64,000 nt of DNA from Empedobacter brevis_A (lineage in GTDB: Bacteria; Bacteroidota; Bacteroidia; Flavobacteriales; Weeksellaceae). The notes beneath the pieces are model-generated. The model had not been told where the DNA came from. It was given only the letters and a program-made list of their open reading frames with translations, and did not search any database. Position numbers and translations under genes: made by a program. This document shows positions 17,885-25,938 of this stretch, piece by piece. How positions within the stretch are numbered: position 1 is the stretch's first letter; each line of letters starts with the position of its first letter. The stretch lies in contig NZ_CBCPHV010000010.1 of the NCBI RefSeq assembly GCF_965118635.1, forward strand, positions 15,304 through 79,303, in the 5' to 3' direction.

Positions 17885-19085
17885 AGTTCAATTCGAAGAA
17901 ATCTCGTTTTCCTATTTTAATTTTGTTTCCAGATTCTACTACAAAATCTTCAAAAGGATCTATATTTTTATCTCCATTAATTTGTACTGCACCGCTTTCT
18001 ATCAAACGTCTAATTGCATTTCTTGATAAATCGTTCTTTAGTTGATGACAAACATCTAACAACGTAACTTTTTCATTTTCGAAAGTTAATGAATCAATTT
18101 CAACTTTTTCGAAAACTCTGTTTTCATCATTTCTTTTCTGAAATTGATTATTAAAAAATTCTTCCGCTTTTTCAGCTTCAACTTCATTATGATATTGAGT
18201 TATGATATTTTTTGCAACTAGTTTCTTAATCAACATTGGATTATCTATTTTCAGACGTTCCACTAAATTTGCTTTTTCTTCTATTGAAAAATCGGTTGCT
18301 AAAGCAATATATTCTTCTAATAAATCGTCTGGAATTGACATTGTTTTTCCAAACATTTCATTTGGTTCATCAGTTAATCCAATAATATTATTCAAAGATT
18401 TACTCATTTTTTCTTTTCCGTCAGTTCCTCTCAAAAGTGGCATACACAATACAATTTGAGTTGCATCTCCATTGGTTTCTTGCAATTGTCGTCCCATTGT
18501 ACAGTTAAATAACTGATCTGTTCCTCCCATTTCGATATCAGCATTTATTTGAACCGAATCATAAGCTTGTAAAATTGGGTAAACCAATTCGTGCATTGCA
18601 ATTGGAGTATTTTCTGTAAAACGTTTATTAAAATCATTTCGGTGCATTAATTGTGCAACTGTAACTTTTGATAATAATTGAATAACATCAGAAAAAGGTA
18701 AACGATCTAACCAATCAGAATTAAAAACAATTTCAGCTTTATCTACATCAATAATTTTAGATAATTGATTAATATAAGTTTCTGCATTCATCTGAACTTG
18801 TTTTTCGTTCAATGGTTGACGGCTTTTATTTTTTCCTGTTGGATCTCCAATTTGAGCCGTAAAACTTCCTACTAAAATTACAATTTGATGTCCTAAGTCC
18901 TGAAATTCTTTCAATTTCTTCAAAACTACTGCATGCCCAAGATGTAAATCTGGTGCCGTTGGATCAAAACCTAATTTAATTCGTAAAGGTCTATTCTCTT
19001 TTTTAGCTAATTCTAGTTTTTCTTGTAAACCATTTTCTGGTAAAAAAATAGCTACATTTTCTTTTAACTTTTTTAGATTTTCCAT
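17883..19085 (-). CDS. tyrS: Tyrosyl-tRNA synthetase
   Basis: A 400-residue class I synthetase that charges tRNA-Tyr. The HIGH-type signature is HLGH at 48-51 (GFDPTAPDLHLGHAVVL), KMSKS is at 226-230, and the C-terminal S4 domain covers about 335-400 (LSRNAIRRLIESGAVQING). GFDPTAPDLHLGH and a short N-terminus place it in the TyrZ-like branch. Its start codon follows an intrinsic terminator and a Tyr-rich leader peptide, so expression is very likely controlled by tyrosine attenuation. Confidence 0.93.
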   Translation of the reverse strand: MENLKKLKENVAIFLPENGLQEKLELAKKENRPLRIKLGFDPTAPDLHLGHAVVLKKLKEFQDLGHQIVILVGSFTAQIGDPTGKNKSRQPLNEKQVQMNAETYINQLSKIIDVDKAEIVFNSDWLDRLPFSDVIQLLSKVTVAQLMHRNDFNKRFTENTPIAMHELVYPILQAYDSVQINADIEMGGTDQLFNCTMGRQLQETNGDATQIVLCMPLLRGTDGKEKMSKSLNNIIGLTDEPNEMFGKTMSIPDDLLEEYIALATDFSIEEKANLVERLKIDNPMLIKKLVAKNIITQYHNEVEAEKAEEFFNNQFQKRNDENRVFEKVEIDSLTFENEKVTLLDVCHQLKNDLSRNAIRRLIESGAVQINGDKNIDPFEDFVVESGNKIKIGKRDFFELN

Positions 19086-19091
19086 TTTTTT

Positions 19092-19126
19092 AAAATAAAA
19101 AAGCCCGAGCTAAACTGCTCGGGCTT
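19092..19126 (-). terminator. Leader terminator (attenuator) of tyrS
   Basis: Read leftward: AAGCCCGAGC (19126-19117), a 6-nt loop, GCTCGGGCTT (19110-19101), then TTTTATTTTA. It ends 6-7 bp before the tyrS start codon and after the leader peptide stop. Its 5' arm is also complementary to GCTCGGG inside the leader peptide gene (19191-19185), giving a competing antiterminator. Confidence 0.85.
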
Positions 19127-19158
19127 GTAGATTATAATTATATTTTTGACGTACAAAA

Positions 19159-19254
19159 TTAATACGAAGTATACACATAGTCTACCCGAGCAAATATTGT
19201 ACGATAATAAGTGCTAAAAAATGGTAAACGTAATATGTGTTGTAAAAACTTCAT
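19159..19254 (-). CDS. Tyrosine-rich leader peptide of tyrS
   Basis: A 31-codon ORF starting MKFLQHILRLPFFSTYY and ending in TSY, with five tyrosines (Y16, Y17, Y26, Y28, Y31; 16%). It lies just upstream of the tyrS terminator with a good -7 box 9 bp before its ATG. Codons Ala22-Arg23-Val24 contain GCTCGGG, the antiterminator strand. Stalling at Tyr16/Tyr17 when Tyr-tRNA is scarce would leave this strand free to pair and prevent termination; complete translation would cover it. The peptide itself needs no function. Confidence 0.75.
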   Translation of the reverse strand: MKFLQHILRLPFFSTYYRTIFARVDYVYTSY

Positions 19255-19262
19255 TTGTAGTG

Positions 19263-19270
19263 CAAAGTTA
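19263..19270 (-). promoter_or_regulatory. Promoter -7 box of the tyrS leader
   Basis: TAACTTTG on the minus strand matches TAnnTTTG. Transcription would start only a few bases before the leader-peptide ATG at 19254, so the leader mRNA is nearly leaderless. The -33 element is not clear. Confidence 0.5.
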
Positions 19271-19285
19271 ATAATATTTTTTATT

Positions 19286-19759
19286 TTAAGGATTCTCTTT
19301 CCAAATTTTATCTGAAGTCTCTAAATAAACGGGAAGTGCCGCTGATCCATACCAATTATAAATCTCAACAGCTAACAATTTTGCTTCTATTGCTGGATCT
19401 GTTTGCAGAATTTTTTCCAATTCTTCTTTCGTATCTACATCTTGAAATATAAAAATCCCTCGATAATTCTTTTCATTTTTTCCCATTGGACCAACAACTA
19501 CTATTTTTTTTTCTTTTACTAATCGATTTATATTCGCCAAATGACCTTTAAATTTTTCAGTAATTAGATTATTATCAGTTGATTGATTAGATCCTGTTTT
19601 TAGAATAACAAAGAAATAAGATTTCATTCCATAAGGATCTGCTTTCAATTCTTTCGCTAAAGTTTCATCATAATTAGGATTAGATTTTTGAGCAAATGAA
19701 GTAAAAGAGATGATGAAAAGCAATAAGAAGTATATAAATTTGATTTTTGATATTTTCAT
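19286..19759 (-). CDS. Secreted YciI-like protein
   Basis: 157 residues with a signal peptide (ending near SFAQK). The core (YFFVILKTG...HLANINRLVKEKKIVVVGPMGKNEKNYRGIFIFQDVDTKEELEKILQTDPAI) follows the YCII/DABB ferredoxin-like fold, including the GPMG and DP motifs. The function of YciI proteins is mostly unknown. The periplasmic location is less usual. It sits just upstream of the tyrS leader on the same strand. Confidence 0.7.
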   Translation of the reverse strand: MKISKIKFIYFLLLFIISFTSFAQKSNPNYDETLAKELKADPYGMKSYFFVILKTGSNQSTDNNLITEKFKGHLANINRLVKEKKIVVVGPMGKNEKNYRGIFIFQDVDTKEELEKILQTDPAIEAKLLAVEIYNWYGSAALPVYLETSDKIWKENP

Positions 19760-19841
19760 TTCGTTGTATAATTTTATTTTTAATACGACTAAAATAGTCT
19801 AAAAAAGTTTTTCGTTATAACTTTGTATAAATTATTATAAA

Positions 19842-20333
19842 ATGAGCAATAAAACTGCTAAAACAAATGCAGTCCGAATTTTAGATACACTCAATATCTC
19901 ATACAAATTACGTGAATACGAAGTTGACGAAGAGCATGTTGATGCGCTACATGTTGCAGAATCTTTGGGTGTAAATCCAGAAGGAATTTATAAAACATTG
20001 ATCTTAAAAGGAAATGTAGAACCGTACATTGTTGCTGTGATTCCTGCAAATACACATCTTGATATGAAAAAATTTGCAAAAGTTTCTGGAAACAAAAATT
20101 GTGAAATGCTTCCTTTGAAAGATTTGCTAAATGTTACAGGATACATTCGTGGCGGTTGTTCTCCAATTGGCATGAAAAAACAATTTCCTACCTATATTGA
20201 AGAGCTTGCGATTCTACAAGATCAGATTTGTATAAGTGCAGGAAAAAGAGGTTTACAAATTATACTAAATGCGGAAGATTTAGGAAACTTAATAAATGCT
20301 AAATTTGAAGATATTACACAATTCGATTTATAA
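19842..20333 (+). CDS. ybaK: YbaK/EbsC family Cys-tRNA(Pro) deacylase
   Basis: 163 residues. YbaK proteins hydrolyse Cys mischarged on tRNA-Pro in trans. Visible signatures are EHVDALHVAESLGVNPEGIYKTLIL, the lysine-containing K-T-L segment, IPANTHLDMKKFAKVSGNKN, GYIRGGCSPIGMKK and ISAGKRGLQIILN. It overlaps nothing; its stop is 1 bp from the stop of the convergent next gene. Confidence 0.88.
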   Translation: MSNKTAKTNAVRILDTLNISYKLREYEVDEEHVDALHVAESLGVNPEGIYKTLILKGNVEPYIVAVIPANTHLDMKKFAKVSGNKNCEMLPLKDLLNVTGYIRGGCSPIGMKKQFPTYIEELAILQDQICISAGKRGLQIILNAEDLGNLINAKFEDITQFDL

Positions 20334-20334
20334 T

Positions 20335-21456
20335 TTATTGATTATTAAGGATCAATTTCTCTAAAATAGTTGGAAATTTAGCTTCATCTTCGAATGTAAG
20401 ATCTGGATTTGCATAGACAATTATTCCATTTTTATCAATCACATAAGTTGCTCTATTGTTATAACCCAAATTATTATATGAGTTATAAGCCAACGAAATT
20501 GCATAATTTTCATCGTTTAGATACGTAATTTTATTCGTTCTTAAAGCTGATTTCCACAATTCTAATAATGGATTTGTAGAACTAGAAACTGCATAACTTT
20601 TTACATTTTCTAACAATGGATTATGATCAATTAATTGAATTTGAGCCGCACATGTCATTGCAGATTTAGTATCAATAGAAGTAAAATCTGGTAAAATTTG
20701 ACCACTAAAAGCGGCAGGATAAAAAGTTAATACTTTAAAACTCGATTTATCATCTAGAAATTTCTCTGTCGAATTATTCTTATAATTTGGTCCATTCAAG
20801 ATAAAATCTGGCGCTTTATCACCAACTTTCAATGTTTTATTTTTTACGAAATCTATTTTAATTTCATCTGTTTTTAATGCTCTTTTAACTAATCTTTCAA
20901 GCGGTTTCAAATGTTCACCTTGCGCACGATAATCATTATCTCGCATCAAAATTTTATTATTCTGATCGACTAAAAAAAGAACAGAACTTTCTACTAAAAC
21001 ATTACCAGCATTGTGAGTTGGGATTATAGAAGATATAGTATTTTGATTAAATGGTTTTAAGCCAACTGACTTATAAATTTTTCCAGCTGCATCATATATA
21101 ACTGTGGTTCCATCTAACTTATTCTGATTTGAATTCTCATTGAAAGCAAAACTTTGTGGCATTTCTTTGCTCCATTTATCCTCTTCATTTACAACATAAA
21201 TTACATCAATCTTTGGAGAATTCTGAGAAGTAAAAGCTAAATTCTTTACAAAATAATAATTCAGCGACGTTGTCATCATGCTTGCATACGAATTTGTTTT
21301 GTACAAACTTGGCGTAAATACAATAATCTTCATGTTTGGAGATTTTTCCAAATTTTCAATTTTATTTATCGGAAATTGAGATCCAACATTCAGATTTTGA
21401 GCTTTTAAAAAAGTAAAACTCAACACAAAATAAATAAACACGAAAAATCTTGACAT
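20335..21456 (-). CDS. Exported thioredoxin-fold protein with C-terminal peroxiredoxin-like domain
   Basis: 373 residues with a signal peptide ending at LKAQ. The C-terminal domain (about 200-373) resembles AhpC/TSA: LKVGDKAPDFIL, VLTFYPAAFSG, YAVSSS, and TYVIDKNGIIVYANPD. The only cysteine near the usual peroxidatic position is in SAMTCAAQ, further downstream than in ordinary Prx, so activity is uncertain. The N-terminal half looks like a second, degenerate thioredoxin-like domain (GSQFPINKIENL, VLVESSVLFLVDQNNKILMRD). Expected in periplasm or cell surface. Confidence 0.6.
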   Translation of the reverse strand: MSRFFVFIYFVLSFTFLKAQNLNVGSQFPINKIENLEKSPNMKIIVFTPSLYKTNSYASMMTTSLNYYFVKNLAFTSQNSPKIDVIYVVNEEDKWSKEMPQSFAFNENSNQNKLDGTTVIYDAAGKIYKSVGLKPFNQNTISSIIPTHNAGNVLVESSVLFLVDQNNKILMRDNDYRAQGEHLKPLERLVKRALKTDEIKIDFVKNKTLKVGDKAPDFILNGPNYKNNSTEKFLDDKSSFKVLTFYPAAFSGQILPDFTSIDTKSAMTCAAQIQLIDHNPLLENVKSYAVSSSTNPLLELWKSALRTNKITYLNDENYAISLAYNSYNNLGYNNRATYVIDKNGIIVYANPDLTFEDEAKFPTILEKLILNNQ

Positions 21457-21576
21457 AAAAATTTAATACTTAATTAATCTATTGAATAAACAAGCACAAG
21501 TTAATCCTTTTCTTTATTTTGAAAAAATGATAATTAACAAGATTTAAATAGCACAACTCTTTTCCTCTAAATCAAC

Positions 21577-21584
21577 TATATTTG
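21577..21584 (+). promoter_or_regulatory. Candidate promoter -7 box
   Basis: TATATTTG fits TAnnTTTG, 35 bp upstream of the ORF at 21619. Confidence 0.4.
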
Positions 21585-21618
21585 TATCTATTTTTAACTA
21601 TAAAAAGTCTTATATAAA

Positions 21619-22389
21619 ATGGAATTCAATGTTAGCAATGCTTTGAAACAATTAAATACTGATTATTCTGAAGATAAGGCTTCAGAAATTATCGAAAATC
21701 TATTGTATAATCCAACTGATTTTTCCGATGAAGATCATGAAATAATTGATGAATTGGGCGATAAATTCTTACGAATTGCAGCTCAAATATTTGTTGAAGA
21801 TTTAGCATACGATTTCAATACTTTAGTGAATTATTGGGAAGCTTTTATTGGACAATTAACGGAAGAACAATCTCAAAATTTATTGAATTTTGCAATTGAA
21901 CAAACTGATGTTGATTTTGTTGAAGATTTTATTATTGGCTATCGAAAATTTTACACAAATCCGAAAGAAAGTATTACGTTTTTTAATAAACTAAACGAAA
22001 ATGAACTTTATGAAATTAAATTTTTCAAAGCTCGTTGTTATGAAGTTTTAGAAGAAAACGAAAAAGCTGTTGAGGAATATATTAATTATTTAAATTCCGA
22101 TTATTTTAAATTACAAGAAAATGCAGAACAAGCTGCTGTAAATACTTTTTACATTAGTCATACAATTGCTCCATTATTGGTAAAAATGAAAAAGTACGAT
22201 GAAGCGAAAGTATATTTCGATAATGTTTTAAAGAATATTGAATTTGAAGATTATATTGCAAATTTCGAAGATTCTAATCATCAAGAAATTAAATGCTTTT
22301 TAGAAGATTATGTTACAAGTTTACAAGAAATTGGAGAGAAAACAGAAGCAGAAAACGTTTCTAAAAAAATAATTGAATATTTTTCTTAA
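21619..22389 (+). CDS. Acidic helical protein of unknown function
   Basis: 256 residues, no signal or membrane segment, very rich in Glu/Asp. Helical periodicity with pieces such as FFKARCYEVLEENEKAVEEYINYLN and KMKKYDEAKVYFDNVLKNIEF looks like TPR repeats. TPR proteins mediate protein contacts, but no partner is evident. Own promoter-like box upstream; no linked operon. Confidence 0.6.
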   Translation: MEFNVSNALKQLNTDYSEDKASEIIENLLYNPTDFSDEDHEIIDELGDKFLRIAAQIFVEDLAYDFNTLVNYWEAFIGQLTEEQSQNLLNFAIEQTDVDFVEDFIIGYRKFYTNPKESITFFNKLNENELYEIKFFKARCYEVLEENEKAVEEYINYLNSDYFKLQENAEQAAVNTFYISHTIAPLLVKMKKYDEAKVYFDNVLKNIEFEDYIANFEDSNHQEIKCFLEDYVTSLQEIGEKTEAENVSKKIIEYFS

Positions 22390-22538
22390 AATTACAACAT
22401 TCGTACATATTATATTGATTTATTGCGAAATCCATATTAATAGTGAGATTTAATGTTTTCTTAACGTTTATATAAAATTAATCTATTTTAAAATTAAAAA
22501 ATAAATGCAAATTTCTTTAGGAAATTGCAAAAAAGGCT

Positions 22539-22546
22539 TACCTTTG
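22539..22546 (+). promoter_or_regulatory. Candidate promoter of a small RNA
   Basis: TACCTTTG fits TAnnTTTG. Nothing coding follows before the terminator at 22657-22684. Confidence 0.4.
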
Positions 22547-22552
22547 CACTAT

Positions 22553-22684
22553 AAATAATTTATTCATAGTTGTTAAGGAGAATGTAGATTGATTTTTTGA
22601 AGAAGAATATCCTTAATAAAATAGAGTTTTTTTTATAGTATTTTTAGGTTGGTTAGTGGTTCAATGAAAATTGAGCCATTTTTT
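22553..22684 (+). ncRNA. Candidate small RNA (about 130 nt)
   Basis: Between the -7 box at 22539 and a terminator lies a non-coding stretch with stem TTAAGGA (22573-22579)/TCCTTAA (22610-22616). The terminator is TGGTTCAAT-GAAA-ATTGAGCCA (22657-22678) followed by T6. The 3' end overlaps the end of the convergent DUF5522-like gene. I cannot assign it to a known RNA family. Confidence 0.4.
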
Positions 22685-23021
22685 ATTTCTTATAACCATA
22701 AGCACAATGTCTACATCCATTTTGGCAGCATTTTCCTTTCTGATAATGAAAAAATTCTGTAAAAACCCAATATCCATTCTCTATATAATAATGAATATGA
22801 GGAATAAATTCTGAAGGCGTTGTAGGCTGTGGATATTCATGATCTAATTCTACGTAGTAGTTTAGCTTTTCTAAACAAGAATTACACAAACATTTGTAAT
22901 GTGTTTTCTTCAAAAATTCTTGTATTTCATCTTTCACAATAATAGTAGAACAAGCACAATTTTCTATATCGTTTACTTTACATTCTATTGTTTCGTTACA
23001 ACGCGAACAACTTTCCATCAT
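22683..23021 (-). CDS. Cysteine-rich CWC / DUF5522-type protein
   Basis: 112 residues with two cysteine-rich parts. The N-terminal part (CSRCNETIECKVNDIENCACS...YKCLCNSCLEKL) resembles the Cys_rich_CWC domain. The C-terminal part (YIENGYWVFTEFFHYQKGKCCQNGCRHCAYGYKK) is a clear DUF5522 motif (GxCCxNxCRHCPYG). A metal-binding role is likely. The function is unknown, and the two are often fused or adjacent in Bacteroidota. Confidence 0.8.
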   Translation of the reverse strand: MMESCSRCNETIECKVNDIENCACSTIIVKDEIQEFLKKTHYKCLCNSCLEKLNYYVELDHEYPQPTTPSEFIPHIHYYIENGYWVFTEFFHYQKGKCCQNGCRHCAYGYKK

Positions 23022-23250
23022 TTTATCTGATTATTTTTTTGAATTTTTAAAATACAAAAAACCTTAAAATTTATTAAATCTATCAACTATTTTCTTACAA
23101 TTTTCATAAATAAATTAATTTTATTGAGACATAAAATAAATCATTTAAAAATAATGGATTTATTTTCAAAACATTAAGAAATTTGTACAAGAATAAAGGA
23201 TAGACATAAATTATTCTTATTTAGTGTTTTTATAGTAGTTTTGATTGGTT

Positions 23251-23287
23251 AAAATCCTCGGAAATATTTCCAAGGATTTTTTTTTAT
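23251..23287. terminator. Terminator hairpin downstream of brnQ
   Basis: AAAATCCT...AGGATTTT with internal GGAAATATTTCC, then T9 on the plus strand. It can terminate leftward brnQ (weaker T run) and any rightward transcript from the 23022-23250 gap, where I see no gene. Confidence 0.65.
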
Positions 23288-24573
23288 TTTCTTAATCTAT
23301 CGATTAATAAACCAATTACAAATCCTATTATTGATGGAGCAATCCAACCTAAATCATATTCAAAAAATGGAATCTTATTTAAATTTTTCATTGTTGAATC
23401 CTCTAATTCTATTAATAATTTTAATAAACCTAAAATTGCAATAATTGTAGAAGCTATCAATGCAAAAATGTAAGGAGTTTTACTCTTAACAAATTTTCCA
23501 AATACAACAATATAAATAACTAATGTAATTGTAATTGGATAAACAAAAGCTAAAGGCGGATATGCAAAATTTATGATTTCGTCTACTCCTTTTACAGATA
23601 ATCCAAATGAAATAAGTGTACATAAAATAACTAATATTGTGTAGCTCAATTTTCCGTTTGTTAACTTACAAAAGAATGTTCCTACTGCAGAAGTTAATGC
23701 AATTGCTGTTGTTAAGCAGGCAAAAGCCATGCATAAAGCGATTGCTATTAAGCCATAATCTCCTAATGTATTTCTTGAAATTTCAATCAATAATTCGGCA
23801 CGAGAAATAGATGAATCTGTAACTCCGGAAGTTGCACCTAAATAAATTAATCCTCCGTAAACGAATAACAAGCAAGTTGTAGATAAAATTCCTGATAAAA
23901 TGACAATTTGTGATTTACTTTTTGAATCCTTGTAACCTTTACTTTGTGCAGCTGATATTATAATTCCTGCAAAAATAACAGAAGCTAAAACATCTAATGT
24001 CTGGTAACCTTCTACAAAACCTTTCGAAAAAGATTCAATTATTGTCAATTTCGAAGGAATAAAATCTGCAGTCGGATTTATTATTCCTACAGCAATCAAT
24101 ATCGTTAATAAAATTAATAAAACCGGCGTAAGATAATTCCCAATAACATCTACTACTTTTGAAGGTCGAATTGCTAAAATAAGTGTTACAGAAAAGAACA
24201 ATAAAGAACCCCACAAAGGATTCATTTCAGGAAAAAATGGTTTTATACCAACTTCAAAAGTTGTTGCAGCAGTTCTTGGAATTGCGATTAAAGGCCCAAT
24301 ACAAATCATAATAATTGTTCCTAAAATTGCTGCTAAGTTTTTATTGACACGATTTCCTAAATCGTTGAAACTATCTCCAGAAAATACAACAGACAAAATT
24401 CCAGTAAATGGTAATAAAATTCCAGTCAAACCAAATGCTAACATTGCTATAAAATAATTAGAGCCAACTTCTACACCAATTAATGGAGGTAAAAGAAGAT
24501 TTCCTGCTCCAAAAAACATCGCAAATAATGCGAATCCAAGTGTTAATATACTGGTTAACTTTTTAATATTCAT
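23284..24573 (-). CDS. brnQ: Branched-chain amino acid transporter, LIVCS/BrnQ family
   Basis: 429 residues with about 12 membrane helices. The start MNIKKLTSILTLGFALFAMFFGAGNLLLPPLIG is the family hallmark, and ISRAELLIEISRNTLG and SFGLSVKGVDEIINFAYPPLAFVYPI are present. It imports Leu/Ile/Val with Na+ or H+. It is monocistronic; I see no leader peptide or promoter match in the 177 bp upstream. Confidence 0.9.
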   Translation of the reverse strand: MNIKKLTSILTLGFALFAMFFGAGNLLLPPLIGVEVGSNYFIAMLAFGLTGILLPFTGILSVVFSGDSFNDLGNRVNKNLAAILGTIIMICIGPLIAIPRTAATTFEVGIKPFFPEMNPLWGSLLFFSVTLILAIRPSKVVDVIGNYLTPVLLILLTILIAVGIINPTADFIPSKLTIIESFSKGFVEGYQTLDVLASVIFAGIIISAAQSKGYKDSKSKSQIVILSGILSTTCLLFVYGGLIYLGATSGVTDSSISRAELLIEISRNTLGDYGLIAIALCMAFACLTTAIALTSAVGTFFCKLTNGKLSYTILVILCTLISFGLSVKGVDEIINFAYPPLAFVYPITITLVIYIVVFGKFVKSKTPYIFALIASTIIAILGLLKLLIELEDSTMKNLNKIPFFEYDLGWIAPSIIGFVIGLLIDRLRK

Positions 24574-24750
24574 CTACTTACTAATTACTTATTGTTTAAA
24601 AAAATGGTTTGCAAATTACTATAAATGCACTTTGAAGCCTTAAACTTAGTAGATTTATTCGATAAATACATCTCAGTTTTGCAAATTCGACAGTTTTGGA
24701 TAATTATTTTTATATTTATTAAGATTTAAACTTCATATATTATGAATACT

Positions 24751-25301
24751 TTAATTATCTATATCGTCAAAACGTAATTGGTTCGATTTTTTATCAATTG
24801 AAATAAAACGATTGGTTGGTGAATAACCTTCTCCATTCGGTTGATAATATTCTCGCTTGTAAGAATACTGATCTTCATAATTCCAAACAATTTTTTCCCT
24901 TTATAACGATCTGGGTAAATTCTTTTTGTCGTTGAATAGTTAGAATAAGTAATAAAATTTGACGAAGTTTTTATCTCTTGAATTAATCTATTTTTATCTT
25001 GATTTGAGATTTCTAAAGTAAATGTGTGATAATAATCGCCAATTCCCCAATAAGACACATTTTTTGTCAACCTAAAATCATCATTTAGTTTAAAATCTAA
25101 ATCTTCTACCAATTCGACTGCATCATTTTTAGAGAATAATTCATCTGAAAAAACTTCGGACAAAATATATGCAAGTAAAATTATTGAATAAATTACAGCA
25201 AAACATCTAGCATATTTTTGTTGAGAATATTCTTTTATCAATCTATAAATTACAAAACCAATTAATACAGGAGCTGACATCAATAGTATAATGATTACCA
25301 A
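24751..25301 (-). pseudogene. Membrane protein gene with a single-base frameshift
   Basis: The ORF opens at 25301 with two membrane helices (MVIIILLMSAPVLIGFVIYRL; FAVIYSIILLAYIL) and a soluble part with IYPDRYKGKK. In the current frame it ends in unrelated sequence at 24759. Adding one A to the minus-strand A6 run (T6 at 24891-24896) continues it as IVWNYEDQYSYKREYYQPNG and on to a TAA at 24751-24753. This reads like natural coding sequence. It is last in the creD operon. Either a real inactivation or a homopolymer sequencing error. Confidence 0.7.
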
Positions 25302-25317
25302 ATAAATATTATAAAAA

Positions 25318-25938
25318 TTAATCCCATGTTGTATATTTTAATTTACCAGATAGAACATTGATTAAAATCAAATTGAAAAACGAAAAACTAATTGCTGTAA
25401 AAGGAAAATTATTTTTTATTAATTGGAATAATATAATTCCAAATACAATAAAAAGTGTAACAATTATAATTGTCCAGACAAAATCCAAGAAACAAAAATT
25501 TGATTTTAAGTAAACAATTGGTGCTGAAAAATCAATTTGAAAACATAGAATAGTAACAATTATATTGACAAAGAAATATCCAATAAATACAATTACATTT
25601 ACGAATTCTAAAAACTCAAACTTTCTATAATCAGTCATTAAATAGTAATCTAAGTTAATCGTAACAAGCATTATACTCCAAAACAAATTTGTAGATCCAA
25701 ATAATTGTTCTGTATTTTTTAATCCTGGTTTTCTGAATATATCATCGAAATTATTAATTTTCAATAAAGTGAAAACTCCAAACAAAATAACTGAGATAGA
25801 AATTAAATAAAGACTCACCGAAAAGACGAGTTTAACATTATCACCAATTAACTCAGAAAAGGAAATTGTCATCAGTGCAATACCGATGACAAAAATTCCT
25901 AAAAATAAGTGAGCAAATGTTATTTTATTTTGTTCCAT
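25318..25938 (-). CDS. Integral membrane protein of unknown function
   Basis: 206 residues, hydrophobic throughout with about six membrane helices (for example FLGIFVIGIALMTISF, LVFSVSLYLISISVILFGVFTLL). It starts 19 bp inside the end of creD and is clearly co-transcribed with it. No recognised family. Confidence 0.65.
   Translation of the reverse strand: MEQNKITFAHLFLGIFVIGIALMTISFSELIGDNVKLVFSVSLYLISISVILFGVFTLLKINNFDDIFRKPGLKNTEQLFGSTNLFWSIMLVTINLDYYLMTDYRKFEFLEFVNVIVFIGYFFVNIIVTILCFQIDFSAPIVYLKSNFCFLDFVWTIIIVTLFIVFGIILFQLIKNNFPFTAISFSFFNLILINVLSGKLKYTTWD

Noticed and set aside
23182..23287. A second small RNA in the gap before brnQ's end
   Set aside because: It has a terminator and a stretch similar to the first candidate, but the upstream TTTG lacks a proper TAnn, so I do not annotate it.
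24574..24750. A leucine/valine-rich leader peptide or attenuator for brnQ
   Set aside because: No short ORF rich in branched-chain codons and no terminator hairpin before brnQ.
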